From: Leifsonia sp. 466MF
GTDB taxonomy: Bacteria > Actinomycetota > Actinomycetes > Actinomycetales > Microbacteriaceae
Direction: 5' to 3'
Length of the DNA stretch: 64,000 nt
Assembly (NCBI RefSeq): GCF_900100265.1
Contig: NZ_LT629696.1
Coordinates: 992,001 to 1,056,000 of the forward strand
Shown here: piece by piece, positions 1 through 6,713 of the stretch
How the letters are laid out: the number at the start of each line of letters is the position of its first letter
Numbering within the stretch: the first letter of the stretch is position 1
Notes under the pieces: generated by a model
The model's input: the letters and a program-made list of their open reading frames with translations, nothing else
What the model was told of the DNA's origin: nothing
Database searches by the model: none
Position numbers and translations under genes: made by a program

Positions 1-407
1 TTGGAGATGGCTGCGAAGCGCGCGTCGGGCAGCTTCTCCTGCAGGCCGAGCAGGTGCATCGCCCAGGTCGCGTCGGAGATCGCGTATCGGCCGTCAGGCC
101 GGAGCAGTGCAGCCGCCGGGACGTACTCGTCCTGACCATCGGACCAGTCGGTCAGCCGGATCGCCCCGGCGGCGCGGGTCTCGGCGGCACCGCCGTGCTC
201 GAGCGCAGGCACGAGCATCGTCGGCTCGCCGTCGGCCGGGATGACGAGCAGGGTGATCCGTTCGGTCGTGGCGACGGGAAGGTAGTCGGCGAAGTAGGCG
301 AGGTCGGGGCCGGGCGCGATCACCAGGCCGTCGAATCCCGCCGCGCGGGCCTGGGTCGCGCCGCGCTCCAGGCGCTCCGCGAAGTGGCGCGCTCTGATCT
401 CCTGCAT
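1..407 (-). CDS. M24-family peptidase (creatinase/Xaa-Pro dipeptidase-like), 3' part outside window
   Basis: Only the first ~135 residues are in the window; the gene runs off the left edge. The translation begins MQEIRARHFAERLERG and shows an alternating helix/strand pattern (GFDGLVIAPGPDLAYFADY, then ITLLVIPADGEPTMLVP) typical of the creatinase N-terminal domain that precedes the pita-bread metallopeptidase domain in aminopeptidase P/prolidase proteins. The catalytic metal ligands would lie in the missing part, so activity cannot be judged. The ATG at 407 is chosen because AGAGGAG lies 7-8 bases upstream. It is the last visible gene of a minus-strand operon: 34 bases separate it from the acyl-CoA dehydrogenase stop. 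A peptidase acting on a substrate handled by the two upstream oxidoreductases is possible but inferred. Confidence 0.75.
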   Translation of the reverse strand, partial: MQEIRARHFAERLERGATQARAAGFDGLVIAPGPDLAYFADYLPVATTERITLLVIPADGEPTMLVPALEHGGAAETRAAGAIRLTDWSDGQDEYVPAAALLRPDGRYAISDATWAMHLLGLQEKLPDARFAAIS

Positions 408-441
408 GTGCGTCTCCTCTCCCGGTGCTGTCGTGCCCGAT

Positions 442-1617
442 TCAGTCTTCGATCGGCCCGAGCCAGGCGTTCGCGACGGTGTTGTGCGCCGACTCGGCGT
501 CGGAGGGATGGAAGATCCCGGCGAGAACATCGCGGTACAGGCGCCCCAGCTCGTTGCCGGCGAAGAAGGTGGAGCCGCCCGAGACGCGGATGGCCTGATC
601 CACGACCCGCCGCGCGGTCTCGGTGGCCCGGACCTTCAGTCCGACCAGCTTCGGGAACCACAGCCGGCCGTGGTCGGCGAGGGTGTCGACGTCGCCGGCC
701 AGCGCATCCAGCTGGGGGAGCAGAGCATCCTGCTCGATCGCGGCTTCGGCGACCCGCCACCGGATGTCCGGGTCGTTCGCGTAGCTGCGCCCGTCGTTCT
801 TGAGGCTCGTGCGGCGGTGGGCCGCCTCGACCGCGAGATCGAGAGCCCGTGATCCGATGCCCGTGTAGACCGCGGCGAGCAGGATCTCGAAGTTCGCGAA
901 GATGGCGAACACGAGCGGGTCGGGATTCGGACCGGGGTCGAGGCGCCGCACGACGCGGTCGGCAGTGGCCCGCGCACCGTCGAGCACCGTCGTGTTGCTC
1001 TGCGTCGCACGCATCCCGAGCGTGTCCCAGTCTTCCCGGATCTCGAAGCCGCCTCCGGTGCGCTCGATGAAGCCGTACACGATCTTGGGGGCGTCGTCGC
1101 TCGTGCTGTCGAGGCCCATCGTGCCCAGCCGGGTCCAGGCGGGGGAGAGGGATGTGAAGATCTTCCTGCCGTGGAACCGGTACGACCCGTCGGATTCCGG
1201 GCGCGCCTCCGTCGTCGAGCCGAACAGCACCAGGTCGTTGCCCGCCTCGCTGAGACCGAAGGCGAAGACTTCGCCCTGGCCGGCCTCCCGGAGCACGAAC
1301 TCCAGAGAGTCGTCGCCACGGTCGCGAAGTGTCTTGGCGATGCCCGTCCAGACCAGGTGCATGTTCACGGCGAGGGCGGTCGCGGGCGCGGCCCCGGCCA
1401 GGCGCGCCTGCAGGCGCGCGGTCTGCTGCAGGCTGAGCCCCAGGCCGCCGAACTCGGTCGGCACGAGGGCGCGGAGGTAACCTTCGTCGGCCAGTTCGGC
1501 GAAGTCTTCTGTGAAGAACCGGTTGTCGCGGTCGTAGCCGGCGGCTCGCTCCCGGATGCGGGAGAGGAGGTCGTCGGACAGCAGGGTGGTGTCGGGGGAG
1601 GTGTCGTGCTCGGTCAC
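442..1617 (-). CDS. acyl-CoA dehydrogenase family flavoprotein
   Basis: A 391-residue protein with the acyl-CoA dehydrogenase layout: N-terminal helical domain (ELADEGYLRALVPTEFGGLG near residue 45), central beta domain (FGLSEAGND, then GRKIFTSLSPAW, a flavin/substrate contact region) and a C-terminal four-helix domain ending IRVSGGSTFFAGNELGRLYRD, the typical family signature. The family oxidises acyl-CoA thioesters, but this subgroup also includes flavin monooxygenases, so the substrate is open. Start is GTG at 1617 with GTGAGGAAC just upstream; a longer in-frame reading to 2517 crosses the SDR gene and is rejected. It follows the SDR gene by 77 bases on the same strand, so it is probably in the same TetR-controlled operon. 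Confidence 0.85.
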   Translation of the reverse strand: MTEHDTSPDTTLLSDDLLSRIRERAAGYDRDNRFFTEDFAELADEGYLRALVPTEFGGLGLSLQQTARLQARLAGAAPATALAVNMHLVWTGIAKTLRDRGDDSLEFVLREAGQGEVFAFGLSEAGNDLVLFGSTTEARPESDGSYRFHGRKIFTSLSPAWTRLGTMGLDSTSDDAPKIVYGFIERTGGGFEIREDWDTLGMRATQSNTTVLDGARATADRVVRRLDPGPNPDPLVFAIFANFEILLAAVYTGIGSRALDLAVEAAHRRTSLKNDGRSYANDPDIRWRVAEAAIEQDALLPQLDALAGDVDTLADHGRLWFPKLVGLKVRATETARRVVDQAIRVSGGSTFFAGNELGRLYRDVLAGIFHPSDAESAHNTVANAWLGPIED

Positions 1618-1694
1618 GTTCCTCACCCTAGGCGAGCGCGACCGAGCACGGCAGGCCTCCGGCTCTTCTGTGGAAAGCCGGAGGCTGTGGAGGA

Positions 1695-2450
1695 TTACTG
1701 GGCGGTGTAGCCGCCGTCGACCAGGTGGTAGCTGCCGGTGATGAAGCTCGCGGCATCCGAGGCGAGGAATACGACGAGCGCGGCGACCTCCTCCGGCTCG
1801 CCCAGACGGCCGAGCGCGTGCTTGCCCTCGAGGAACTTCAGGGCGTCCGCATCCAGATTCGATGCGACGAGCGGGGTGCGGATGAAGCCGGGGCCGACCG
1901 CGACGACGCGCACGTTCTGCCCGGCGTACTCGATCGCGGCGTTCTGCGTGAGGCCCAACAGGGCGTGCTTCGCGGTGACGTACGCGGAGGAGTTCGCGAA
2001 TCCGACGCTGCCCAGGATGGACGCCATGTTCACGATAGCGCCGCCGCCGTTGGCGGCGATGGCGTCGAGCTGGGGCTGCATCCCGTAGAAGACGGCGTTG
2101 AGGTTGACCTCGATGACCTTCCTCCACGAGTCGACCGGGTACTCGCCGACGGGCGCGGACGCTCCGCCGATTCCGGCGTTGTTGACGGCGATGCGGAGCG
2201 GAGCGAGCTCGTTCGCCGCTGCGACGCTGGCGGTCGCGAACTCCGGGTCGGTCACATCCCCGGCGAGCGCGCGAGCGGTGCCTCCGGCCGCGGTGATCTC
2301 GTCGACGACGGCCTTCGCGTGCTCCTCGTTCAGGTCGGTCACGAGGACCGAAGCGCCACTCGCCGCGAGGGTGAGCGCGATGGCGCGGCCGATGCCCGAG
2401 CCGCCTCCGGTCACGATCGCGGACCGGTCGGCGACGTCGTACTGAGCCAT
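1695..2450 (-). CDS. SDR family NAD(P)-dependent oxidoreductase
   Basis: Classical short-chain dehydrogenase, 251 aa, the usual size. Seen directly: the cofactor motif TGGGSGIG (residues 14-21), NNAG (90-93) and the catalytic Ser144, Tyr157 and Lys161 of the Yx3K type, with the C-terminal GSYHLVDGGYTAQ typical of the family. The acidic residue after beta-2 (TDLNEE) suggests preference for NAD over NADP, which is an inference. A strong ribosome site AAAGGAG lies 6 bases before ATG 2450. It is the first gene of the minus-strand operon SDR / acyl-CoA dehydrogenase / M24 peptidase. Its promoter contains a perfect palindrome shared with the divergent TetR gene, so it is probably repressed by that regulator. 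Confidence 0.9.
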   Translation of the reverse strand: MAQYDVADRSAIVTGGGSGIGRAIALTLAASGASVLVTDLNEEHAKAVVDEITAAGGTARALAGDVTDPEFATASVAAANELAPLRIAVNNAGIGGASAPVGEYPVDSWRKVIEVNLNAVFYGMQPQLDAIAANGGGAIVNMASILGSVGFANSSAYVTAKHALLGLTQNAAIEYAGQNVRVVAVGPGFIRTPLVASNLDADALKFLEGKHALGRLGEPEEVAALVVFLASDAASFITGSYHLVDGGYTAQ

Positions 2451-2464
2451 GAAAATCTCCTTTC

Positions 2465-2488
2465 GTTATCCGACAACTGTCGGATAAC
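2465..2488. promoter_or_regulatory. TetR-type operator palindrome
   Basis: Perfect inverted repeat GTTATCCGACA-AC-TGTCGGATAAC: two 11-base arms with a 2-base spacer. It lies between the SDR gene (minus) and the TetR-family gene (plus), immediately downstream of the minus-strand -10 box and overlapping the expected -35 region of the plus-strand promoter. Binding here would block both directions. That it is the TetR protein's site is inferred from position and symmetry. Confidence 0.75.
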
Positions 2489-2491
2489 TCC

Positions 2492-2501
2492 ATTGTACGA
2501 T
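2492..2501. promoter_or_regulatory. overlapping divergent -10 boxes
   Basis: On the minus strand TACAAT (2492-2497) matches the -10 consensus in five of six positions and would start transcription inside the operator palindrome. On the plus strand TACGAT (2496-2501) ends 6 bases before GTG 2508, which fits a leaderless transcript of the regulator. The two boxes overlap by two bases, so the genes share one short promoter region. No convincing -35 element was found for either. Confidence 0.5.
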
Positions 2502-2507
2502 CGTCCG

Positions 2508-3119
2508 GTGGATGCACGCCAGCAGAAGACGCTCGCCCGGCTCAGCGCCACCATCCTCGACCTCGCCAGCCGTGGGCCGGTGAGCGAGGTCACGGTGTCG
2601 GCGCTCGCCGCGGCGGCCGGCGTCCACCGCTCGACGGTGTACGAGTACGCGCCGTCACCCGCCGCCCTGCTGGAGAGCGTGCTGCGGTCGGAGCTGGATG
2701 CGCTGCGCACCGAGTACCTCGTCGACGTCGAACCGTCGGATGCCGGAGCCGCCGTCGTCGGCGTCACCCGCGCGGTGCTGCGGCACGTTGACGACCACGA
2801 CATCATCTACCGGCGCGGGCTGGGGACCGAGAGCGGAGCGGCAAGTCTGCACGCCATGCTCAGCGAGCACTTCCAGGCGTCGATCGACCTGCTCCTCGAC
2901 CAGCACAGCCTCGTCGTCCCGGCGGACGACGACGTGGAGCGCCGAGCGATCGCGCGCTACCTCGCCGACGGCACCATCGGCGCGATCGACGTCTGGCTCA
3001 CCCGCCCGCGGCCGCGCGACGTGGATGCGTTCCTCGCTCTCGTCGGGCGGCTCACGCCCGCGTGGTGGCCGGGAAGCGGCGGATCGCAACCCCCGGACAC
3101 CGCATCCCGCCCGGCATAG
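2508..3119 (+). CDS. TetR/AcrR family transcriptional regulator
   Basis: A 203-residue one-domain-HTH regulator of usual TetR length. The N-terminal ~45 residues contain the helix-turn-helix (VSEVTVSALAAAAGVHRSTVYEY, about residues 23-45); the rest is a helical ligand/dimer domain ending with a Trp-rich tail. Start is GTG 2508: there is no Shine-Dalgarno sequence, but a -10 box ends 6 bases upstream, so the message is probably leaderless. It diverges from the SDR/acyl-CoA dehydrogenase operon over a perfect palindrome and most likely represses that operon and itself. The ligand is unknown; an acyl or alcohol compound handled by the operon is a guess. Confidence 0.85.
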   Translation: MDARQQKTLARLSATILDLASRGPVSEVTVSALAAAAGVHRSTVYEYAPSPAALLESVLRSELDALRTEYLVDVEPSDAGAAVVGVTRAVLRHVDDHDIIYRRGLGTESGAASLHAMLSEHFQASIDLLLDQHSLVVPADDDVERRAIARYLADGTIGAIDVWLTRPRPRDVDAFLALVGRLTPAWWPGSGGSQPPDTASRPA

Positions 3120-3128
3120 GCTGAGGGC

Positions 3129-4109
3129 ATGGAACAGCGCATCCTCGGTGGAACAGGACGGGAGGTGTCGGTCGTCGGACTCGGCACCTGGCAGCTCGGA
3201 GCGGACTGGGGAGACGTGTCGGAAGACGACGCCCTCGGTGTGCTCGAAGCGGCGGCGGAGTCCGGCGTCACCTTCTTCGACACCGCCGACGTCTACGGCG
3301 ACGGCCGCAGCGAGCAGATCATCGGGCGGTTCGTGACCGAGCACCCCGAACTGCCGCTCACCGTCGCCACCAAGATGGGGCGGCGCGAAGCGCAGGATCC
3401 GGCCAACTTCACCCTGCCGAAGTTCCGCGAGTGGACGGACCGCTCGCGCCGGAACCTCGGGGTCGACAGGCTGGATCTGGTCCAGCTGCACTGCCCTCCC
3501 ACTCCCGTCTTCTCGACCGACGCCGTGTACGACGCGCTCGACACACTGGTCGAGGAGGGCGCCATCGAGAACTACGGCGTCAGCGTGGAGACCGTGGACG
3601 AGGCGCTGGCGGCGATCGCGCGGCCCGGCACGGCGACGGTGCAGATCATCCTGAACGCCTTCCGCCTCAAGCCGCTCGACCGGGTGCTCCCGGCGGCGCG
3701 CGAGGCCGGCGTCGGTGTCATCGCGCGGGTGCCGCTCGCCTCCGGGCTGCTCAGCGGCCGGTACACCGAGCAGACGACGTTCGCGGCGGACGACCACCGC
3801 ACCTACAACCGCCACGGCGAGGCGTTCGACGTGGGCGAGACCTTCTCGGGCGTGGACTTCGAGGAGGGTGTGAAGGCCGCGCGCGAGTTCGCGGAGCTGG
3901 TGCCGGAGGGCGCGACGCCAGCGCAGGCGGCCATCGCGTGGATCATCGCGCAGGACGGCGTCACCACCGTCATCCCCGGCGCCCGTTCGCCCGAGCAGGC
4001 GCGCGCGAACGCGGCCGCCGCCGGTGTGCGCCTCCCCTCCGACTTCGACGAGGCCGTGCACCGCATCTACGACACCCACTTCCGCGCCTCCGTCCACCCC
4101 CGCTGGTAG
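3129..4109 (+). CDS. aldo/keto reductase
   Basis: A 326-residue TIM-barrel NADPH reductase. The catalytic tetrad is visible: Asp51 and Tyr56 in FFDTADVYG, Lys82 in TKMGRR and His121 in LVQLHCPP. The C-terminal IPGARSPEQARAN motif binds the NADP 2'-phosphate in related proteins. The size and motifs fit the broad AKR group that includes YajO/Tas-like enzymes; no specific substrate can be assigned. It starts 9 bases after the TetR gene stop. TAGGCT ends 6 bases before ATG 3129, so it may have its own leaderless promoter inside the end of the regulator gene, although GAGGG could also act as a ribosome site. First of three aldo/keto reductases in the window. Confidence 0.9.
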   Translation: MEQRILGGTGREVSVVGLGTWQLGADWGDVSEDDALGVLEAAAESGVTFFDTADVYGDGRSEQIIGRFVTEHPELPLTVATKMGRREAQDPANFTLPKFREWTDRSRRNLGVDRLDLVQLHCPPTPVFSTDAVYDALDTLVEEGAIENYGVSVETVDEALAAIARPGTATVQIILNAFRLKPLDRVLPAAREAGVGVIARVPLASGLLSGRYTEQTTFAADDHRTYNRHGEAFDVGETFSGVDFEEGVKAAREFAELVPEGATPAQAAIAWIIAQDGVTTVIPGARSPEQARANAAAAGVRLPSDFDEAVHRIYDTHFRASVHPRW

Positions 4110-4145
4110 CCCCGCCTCCCCGGCTCCCCGCTCCGCCTCCCTCGC

Positions 4146-4202
4146 CGAGGTGCACGTTGTGGCGGCTATTCCGGCGGAATACCGACCACTACGTGCACCT
4201 CG
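4146..4202. repeat. 57-bp palindrome, family A copy 1
   Basis: Near-perfect inverted repeat beginning CGAGGTGCACGTTGTGG and ending CCACTACGTGCACCTCG around a TATTCCG/CGGAATA core, with a few mismatches. It lies between the convergent ends of the aldo/keto reductase and the DUF559-like gene. There is no T-run after the stem. A second copy sits on the other side of the DUF559-like gene. It could be a bidirectional terminator or a REP-like palindrome. Confidence 0.85.
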
Positions 4203-4210
4203 ACGATCCT

Positions 4211-5104
4211 TCACCGGGTGCGGAGCAGGTGACGAACCCGCGAAGCGAGGGTGTGCGGCTCGCGGAGGTCCGCCGCGGTCACCCGCACCATGCGCCAACC
4301 CAGGTCTTCTACGCGTTCCCGGCGGCCGATGTCCTTCATCCAGGTCGCCCGATCCACGCGGTGGACATCGCCCTCGTACTCGAGCGCGATTCGGGATGCC
4401 GGATAGGCCAGATCTGTACGAGCGACGAAGCGGCCGTCGTCGTCGCAGATATCGACGTTGAGGAGTGGCTCGGGCAAGCCGGCCTCGTGCAACGCGAGGC
4501 GCAAACGCGTCTCGCCCGGCGACTCGGAGCCGACGCGAATCTTCTCGAAGGCCGATCGCGCGCGGGCGATGCCTCGCCGACCCGACGCGGCAGTGATCGC
4601 TGCGCGCAGGGCGTTCTTGTCGGTCAGTGGATGACGTCCGCCGATCAAGAAGTCGCCGGCGACGACGAGGGCGGACACCGACAGAAGGGAAGCGAGGTCG
4701 ATCCAGGTCTGCTCCGGTGTCGTGACGGGCAAGCCTCCGACCACGCGCACATCCCAGCGGCGCAGCTTGTGTCCGATGAACCCGTGAATCGACGGCGGTC
4801 GTCCGGGGTCGGGCACACTGACATGGATGCCTGGCGGGAGTTCTGCCGGTACGGGGATGTCGTACAGCCGGGCCGCCGTCGTGTGGCTGAACGCGAAATC
4901 CCGCTCGCGGTGCAGAGCGTATGCGCGTAGGCGGGCTTCGAGACCGTCCGCACAGAGGGGGATGCGGACCCCGCGAATCGGCGTGATGAGGTCGCCGGCG
5001 CGCATCCGGGAGCGGGTCACCCCCGTCTCAGCACCCGCTCGCGTGGTGAAGGGGCCGTCGGTGAGCGCGTCGTCCAGTTCGGCGAGATGTCGTCCCATCT
5101 GCAC
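4211..5104 (-). CDS. DUF559/AbiEi-like protein (N-terminal wing, C-terminal PD-(D/E)XK-like domain)
   Basis: A 297-residue protein. The N-terminal ~100 residues (GVTRSRMRAGDLITPIRGVRIP, then FSHTTAARLYDIP) resemble the AbiEi-type antitoxin/type IV TA helix-wing region. The C-terminal ~110 residues (SPGETRLRLALHEAGLPEP, then VARTDLAYPASRIALEYEGD) have the spacing of the DUF559/Vsr-like nuclease fold with candidate acidic residues Glu..Asp..Glu-Tyr-Glu. Such proteins are common single-copy accessory genes in Actinobacteria and their role is not established. No toxin partner is adjacent. The gene is framed by family A palindromes on both sides, and a DnaA-box-like TTATCCACA lies at 5135-5143 upstream. 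Start at ATG 5104; ATG 5098 two codons later is an alternative. Confidence 0.7.
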   Translation of the reverse strand: MQMGRHLAELDDALTDGPFTTRAGAETGVTRSRMRAGDLITPIRGVRIPLCADGLEARLRAYALHRERDFAFSHTTAARLYDIPVPAELPPGIHVSVPDPGRPPSIHGFIGHKLRRWDVRVVGGLPVTTPEQTWIDLASLLSVSALVVAGDFLIGGRHPLTDKNALRAAITAASGRRGIARARSAFEKIRVGSESPGETRLRLALHEAGLPEPLLNVDICDDDGRFVARTDLAYPASRIALEYEGDVHRVDRATWMKDIGRRERVEDLGWRMVRVTAADLREPHTLASRVRHLLRTR

Positions 5105-5156
5105 ATCGTCTCGGCTGCCGCCCCGTACATCCGGTTATCCACAGCCCCGGCTTTGT

Positions 5157-5213
5157 CGAGGTGCACGTTGTGGCCGCTAAAACGGCGGAATAGCCGCCAC
5201 TACGTGCACTTCG
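5157..5213. repeat. 57-bp palindrome, family A copy 2
   Basis: Same outer arms as the copy at 4146-4202 (CGAGGTGCACGTTGTGG and CCACTACGTGCAC) with a different core (CGCTAAAACGGCGG). It lies 25 bases past the MFS stop codon and 53 bases before the DUF559-like start. Position fits a terminator for the MFS gene, but there is no downstream T-run. Confidence 0.8.
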
Positions 5214-5238
5214 GCGAAAGGGGAGTAGGGGTAGGGGG

Positions 5239-6507
5239 TCAGGAGGGTTGGACGGGGACGGGCTCCGTGTCGGGGATGGGGGAGGCGTCGCGACCGCGCA
5301 GGTCGGGGTGGATGCGGTGCGCCAGGGCGGGCACGACGAAGCCGACCAGGGCGAAGGCCCCGGCCACCCAGAAGGCGCCGACCGCACCGACGCCGTCGAT
5401 GAGGAAGCCCGCGACCGCGGAACCGAGGGCGGCTCCGATGAGCTGGCCGGTTCCGACCCAGCCGTAGGCCTCCGCGGTGTCCGAGAACTTCACACTCGCC
5501 GACACGATCGCGAACAGCACGGCGAGGGCGGGGGCGATGCCGAGGCCGGCGATCAGGAGGGTGAGCGACAGCCCCCACCACGACCACAGCATGAACGTCG
5601 ACAGCACGACGCCGACGAAGACGATGAGCATGCGCCGCGCGGTCGCCCATGGCCCGATCGGCACGTGACCGAACGCAAGGCCGCCGACCAGCGAGCCGAG
5701 CGACCAGATGGCGAGCACGATGCCCGCGAGCGGAGACCCCTCTCCGAACGTCGCGACCACACCGGCCTCGACCGCCGAGCAGGAGCCGATGAGCAGGAAG
5801 CCGACGACCGTCGCGAGGAGCACGGGCGGCCGCGCCAGCACCGTCCCGAACCGCCGCTTGCTGCGCGGGATGCGCACCCGGCCGACCTCGGGCGACGAGA
5901 TGAACCAGCATCCGCCGGCGAGCATGATCGCGACCGACATCAGGATTCCCTCGACGGTTCCGATCTGGGTCGAGACGAAGGTGATGGCGACCGGGCCGGC
6001 GATCCAGATGATCTCCTGCGCCGAGGCGTCGAGCGAGAACAGCGGGGTCAGCTGCCGCGAGTTGACCATCTTCGGATAGATCGTGCGGACGGCCGGCTGG
6101 ATGGGCGGCATGCTGAGGCCGGCGAAGAACGCAACGCCCATGGTCAGGGGGATGGGCATGACGAAGAGGCCGATCGCGGCGACCGCCACCGAGCAAAGCG
6201 CGAGCGTCGTCCAGAGCACGACCCGCATGCCCAGGACGCCCATCAGCCGGCTGGTCATCGGCCCGGCGATGGCCTGTCCGATGCTCATCGCGCCGAGCAC
6301 CAGACCCGCGGCGCCGTACGAGTCGTGGACGCGCTCGATGTGCAGCAGGAAGGCGAGCGACAGCATGCCGAACGGGAAGCGTGCGGTGAGCTGAGCCGCG
6401 ATGATGCGGGCGACGCCCGGCGTCTTCAGGAGGCTCGTGTAGGTGCTCACAGCCATCCACACTATCGGTCGCGGAGGCGGTTCCGCGGGAGTATCCACAC
6501 TGTCCAT
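5239..6507 (-). CDS. MFS transporter
   Basis: A 422-residue integral membrane protein with about 12 hydrophobic segments separated by short charged loops, for example VVLWTTLALCSVAVAAIGLF and LLATVVGFLLIGSCSAVEAG. The central loop (RVRIPRSKRRF, about residue 210) divides two six-helix halves as in the major facilitator superfamily. The pattern resembles drug/sugar efflux members, but the substrate cannot be read from sequence. ATG 6507 is preferred because AAGGGGGG immediately precedes it; an in-frame ATG at 6570 would add 21 residues across the regulatory region. It diverges from nrdAB; the shared 200-base region has DnaA-box-like and NrdR-box-like sites mostly on the nrd side. Confidence 0.85.
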   Translation of the reverse strand: MDSVDTPAEPPPRPIVWMAVSTYTSLLKTPGVARIIAAQLTARFPFGMLSLAFLLHIERVHDSYGAAGLVLGAMSIGQAIAGPMTSRLMGVLGMRVVLWTTLALCSVAVAAIGLFVMPIPLTMGVAFFAGLSMPPIQPAVRTIYPKMVNSRQLTPLFSLDASAQEIIWIAGPVAITFVSTQIGTVEGILMSVAIMLAGGCWFISSPEVGRVRIPRSKRRFGTVLARPPVLLATVVGFLLIGSCSAVEAGVVATFGEGSPLAGIVLAIWSLGSLVGGLAFGHVPIGPWATARRMLIVFVGVVLSTFMLWSWWGLSLTLLIAGLGIAPALAVLFAIVSASVKFSDTAEAYGWVGTGQLIGAALGSAVAGFLIDGVGAVGAFWVAGAFALVGFVVPALAHRIHPDLRGRDASPIPDTEPVPVQPS

Positions 6508-6561
6508 CCCCCCTTCGTGGGGTGTGGAAACTGTGCATAACTTCTCCCCATCTGTGGACGA
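6491..6561. promoter_or_regulatory. cluster of DnaA-box-like sites upstream of nrdA
   Basis: Within 71 bases lie a perfect 9-mer in reverse orientation, TGTGCATAA (6532-6540, complement TTATGCACA), a one-mismatch box GTATCCACA (6491-6499), and two weaker two-mismatch sites, TGTGGAAAC (6523-6531) and TGTGGACGA (6553-6561). DnaA is a known nrd regulator in E. coli; action here is inferred. Some sites lie in the first codons of the MFS gene region. Confidence 0.45.
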
Positions 6562-6566
6562 CACGC

Positions 6567-6616
6567 CCACTAGATGTGGGGGAGTGGAAATGTCGGACCC
6601 CCGCTATATAGTGGTC
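6567..6616 (+). promoter_or_regulatory. tandem NrdR boxes and putative nrdA -10 region
   Basis: Two 16-base palindrome-like sites fit the NrdR pattern ACACwATATnTwGTGT: CCACTAGATGTGGGGG (6567-6582) and CCGCTATATAGTGGTC (6601-6616). Their centres are about 33-34 bases apart, roughly three helical turns, as in other bacterial nrd promoters. TATAGT (6607-6612) inside the second box could be the -10 hexamer, giving a leader of about 95 bases. NrdR itself is not in the window. Confidence 0.75.
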
Positions 6617-6713
6617 GAGCACACAGAGCCGGTCAGCCTCCCCCCGATGCGGGAAGGCACGGTTCCGCGGGGATTTCCGCCGCTCACGCGGCTTAGCGAA
6701 TGAGGGAGAGACA

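Noticed and set aside
442..2517. Single 691-codon minus-strand frame spanning acyl-CoA dehydrogenase and the SDR region
   Set aside because: The upstream part is a wrong-frame reading of the SDR gene; the dehydrogenase has its own GTG and ribosome site at 1617.
1725..3119. 464-codon plus-strand frame including the TetR gene
   Set aside because: Only codons from GTG 2508 encode the regulator; the earlier part is antisense to the SDR gene.
5135..5143. DnaA box TTATCCACA as part of a replication origin
   Set aside because: A single box without a cluster, AT-rich region or dnaA/dnaN neighbours; kept only as a note near the DUF559-like gene.
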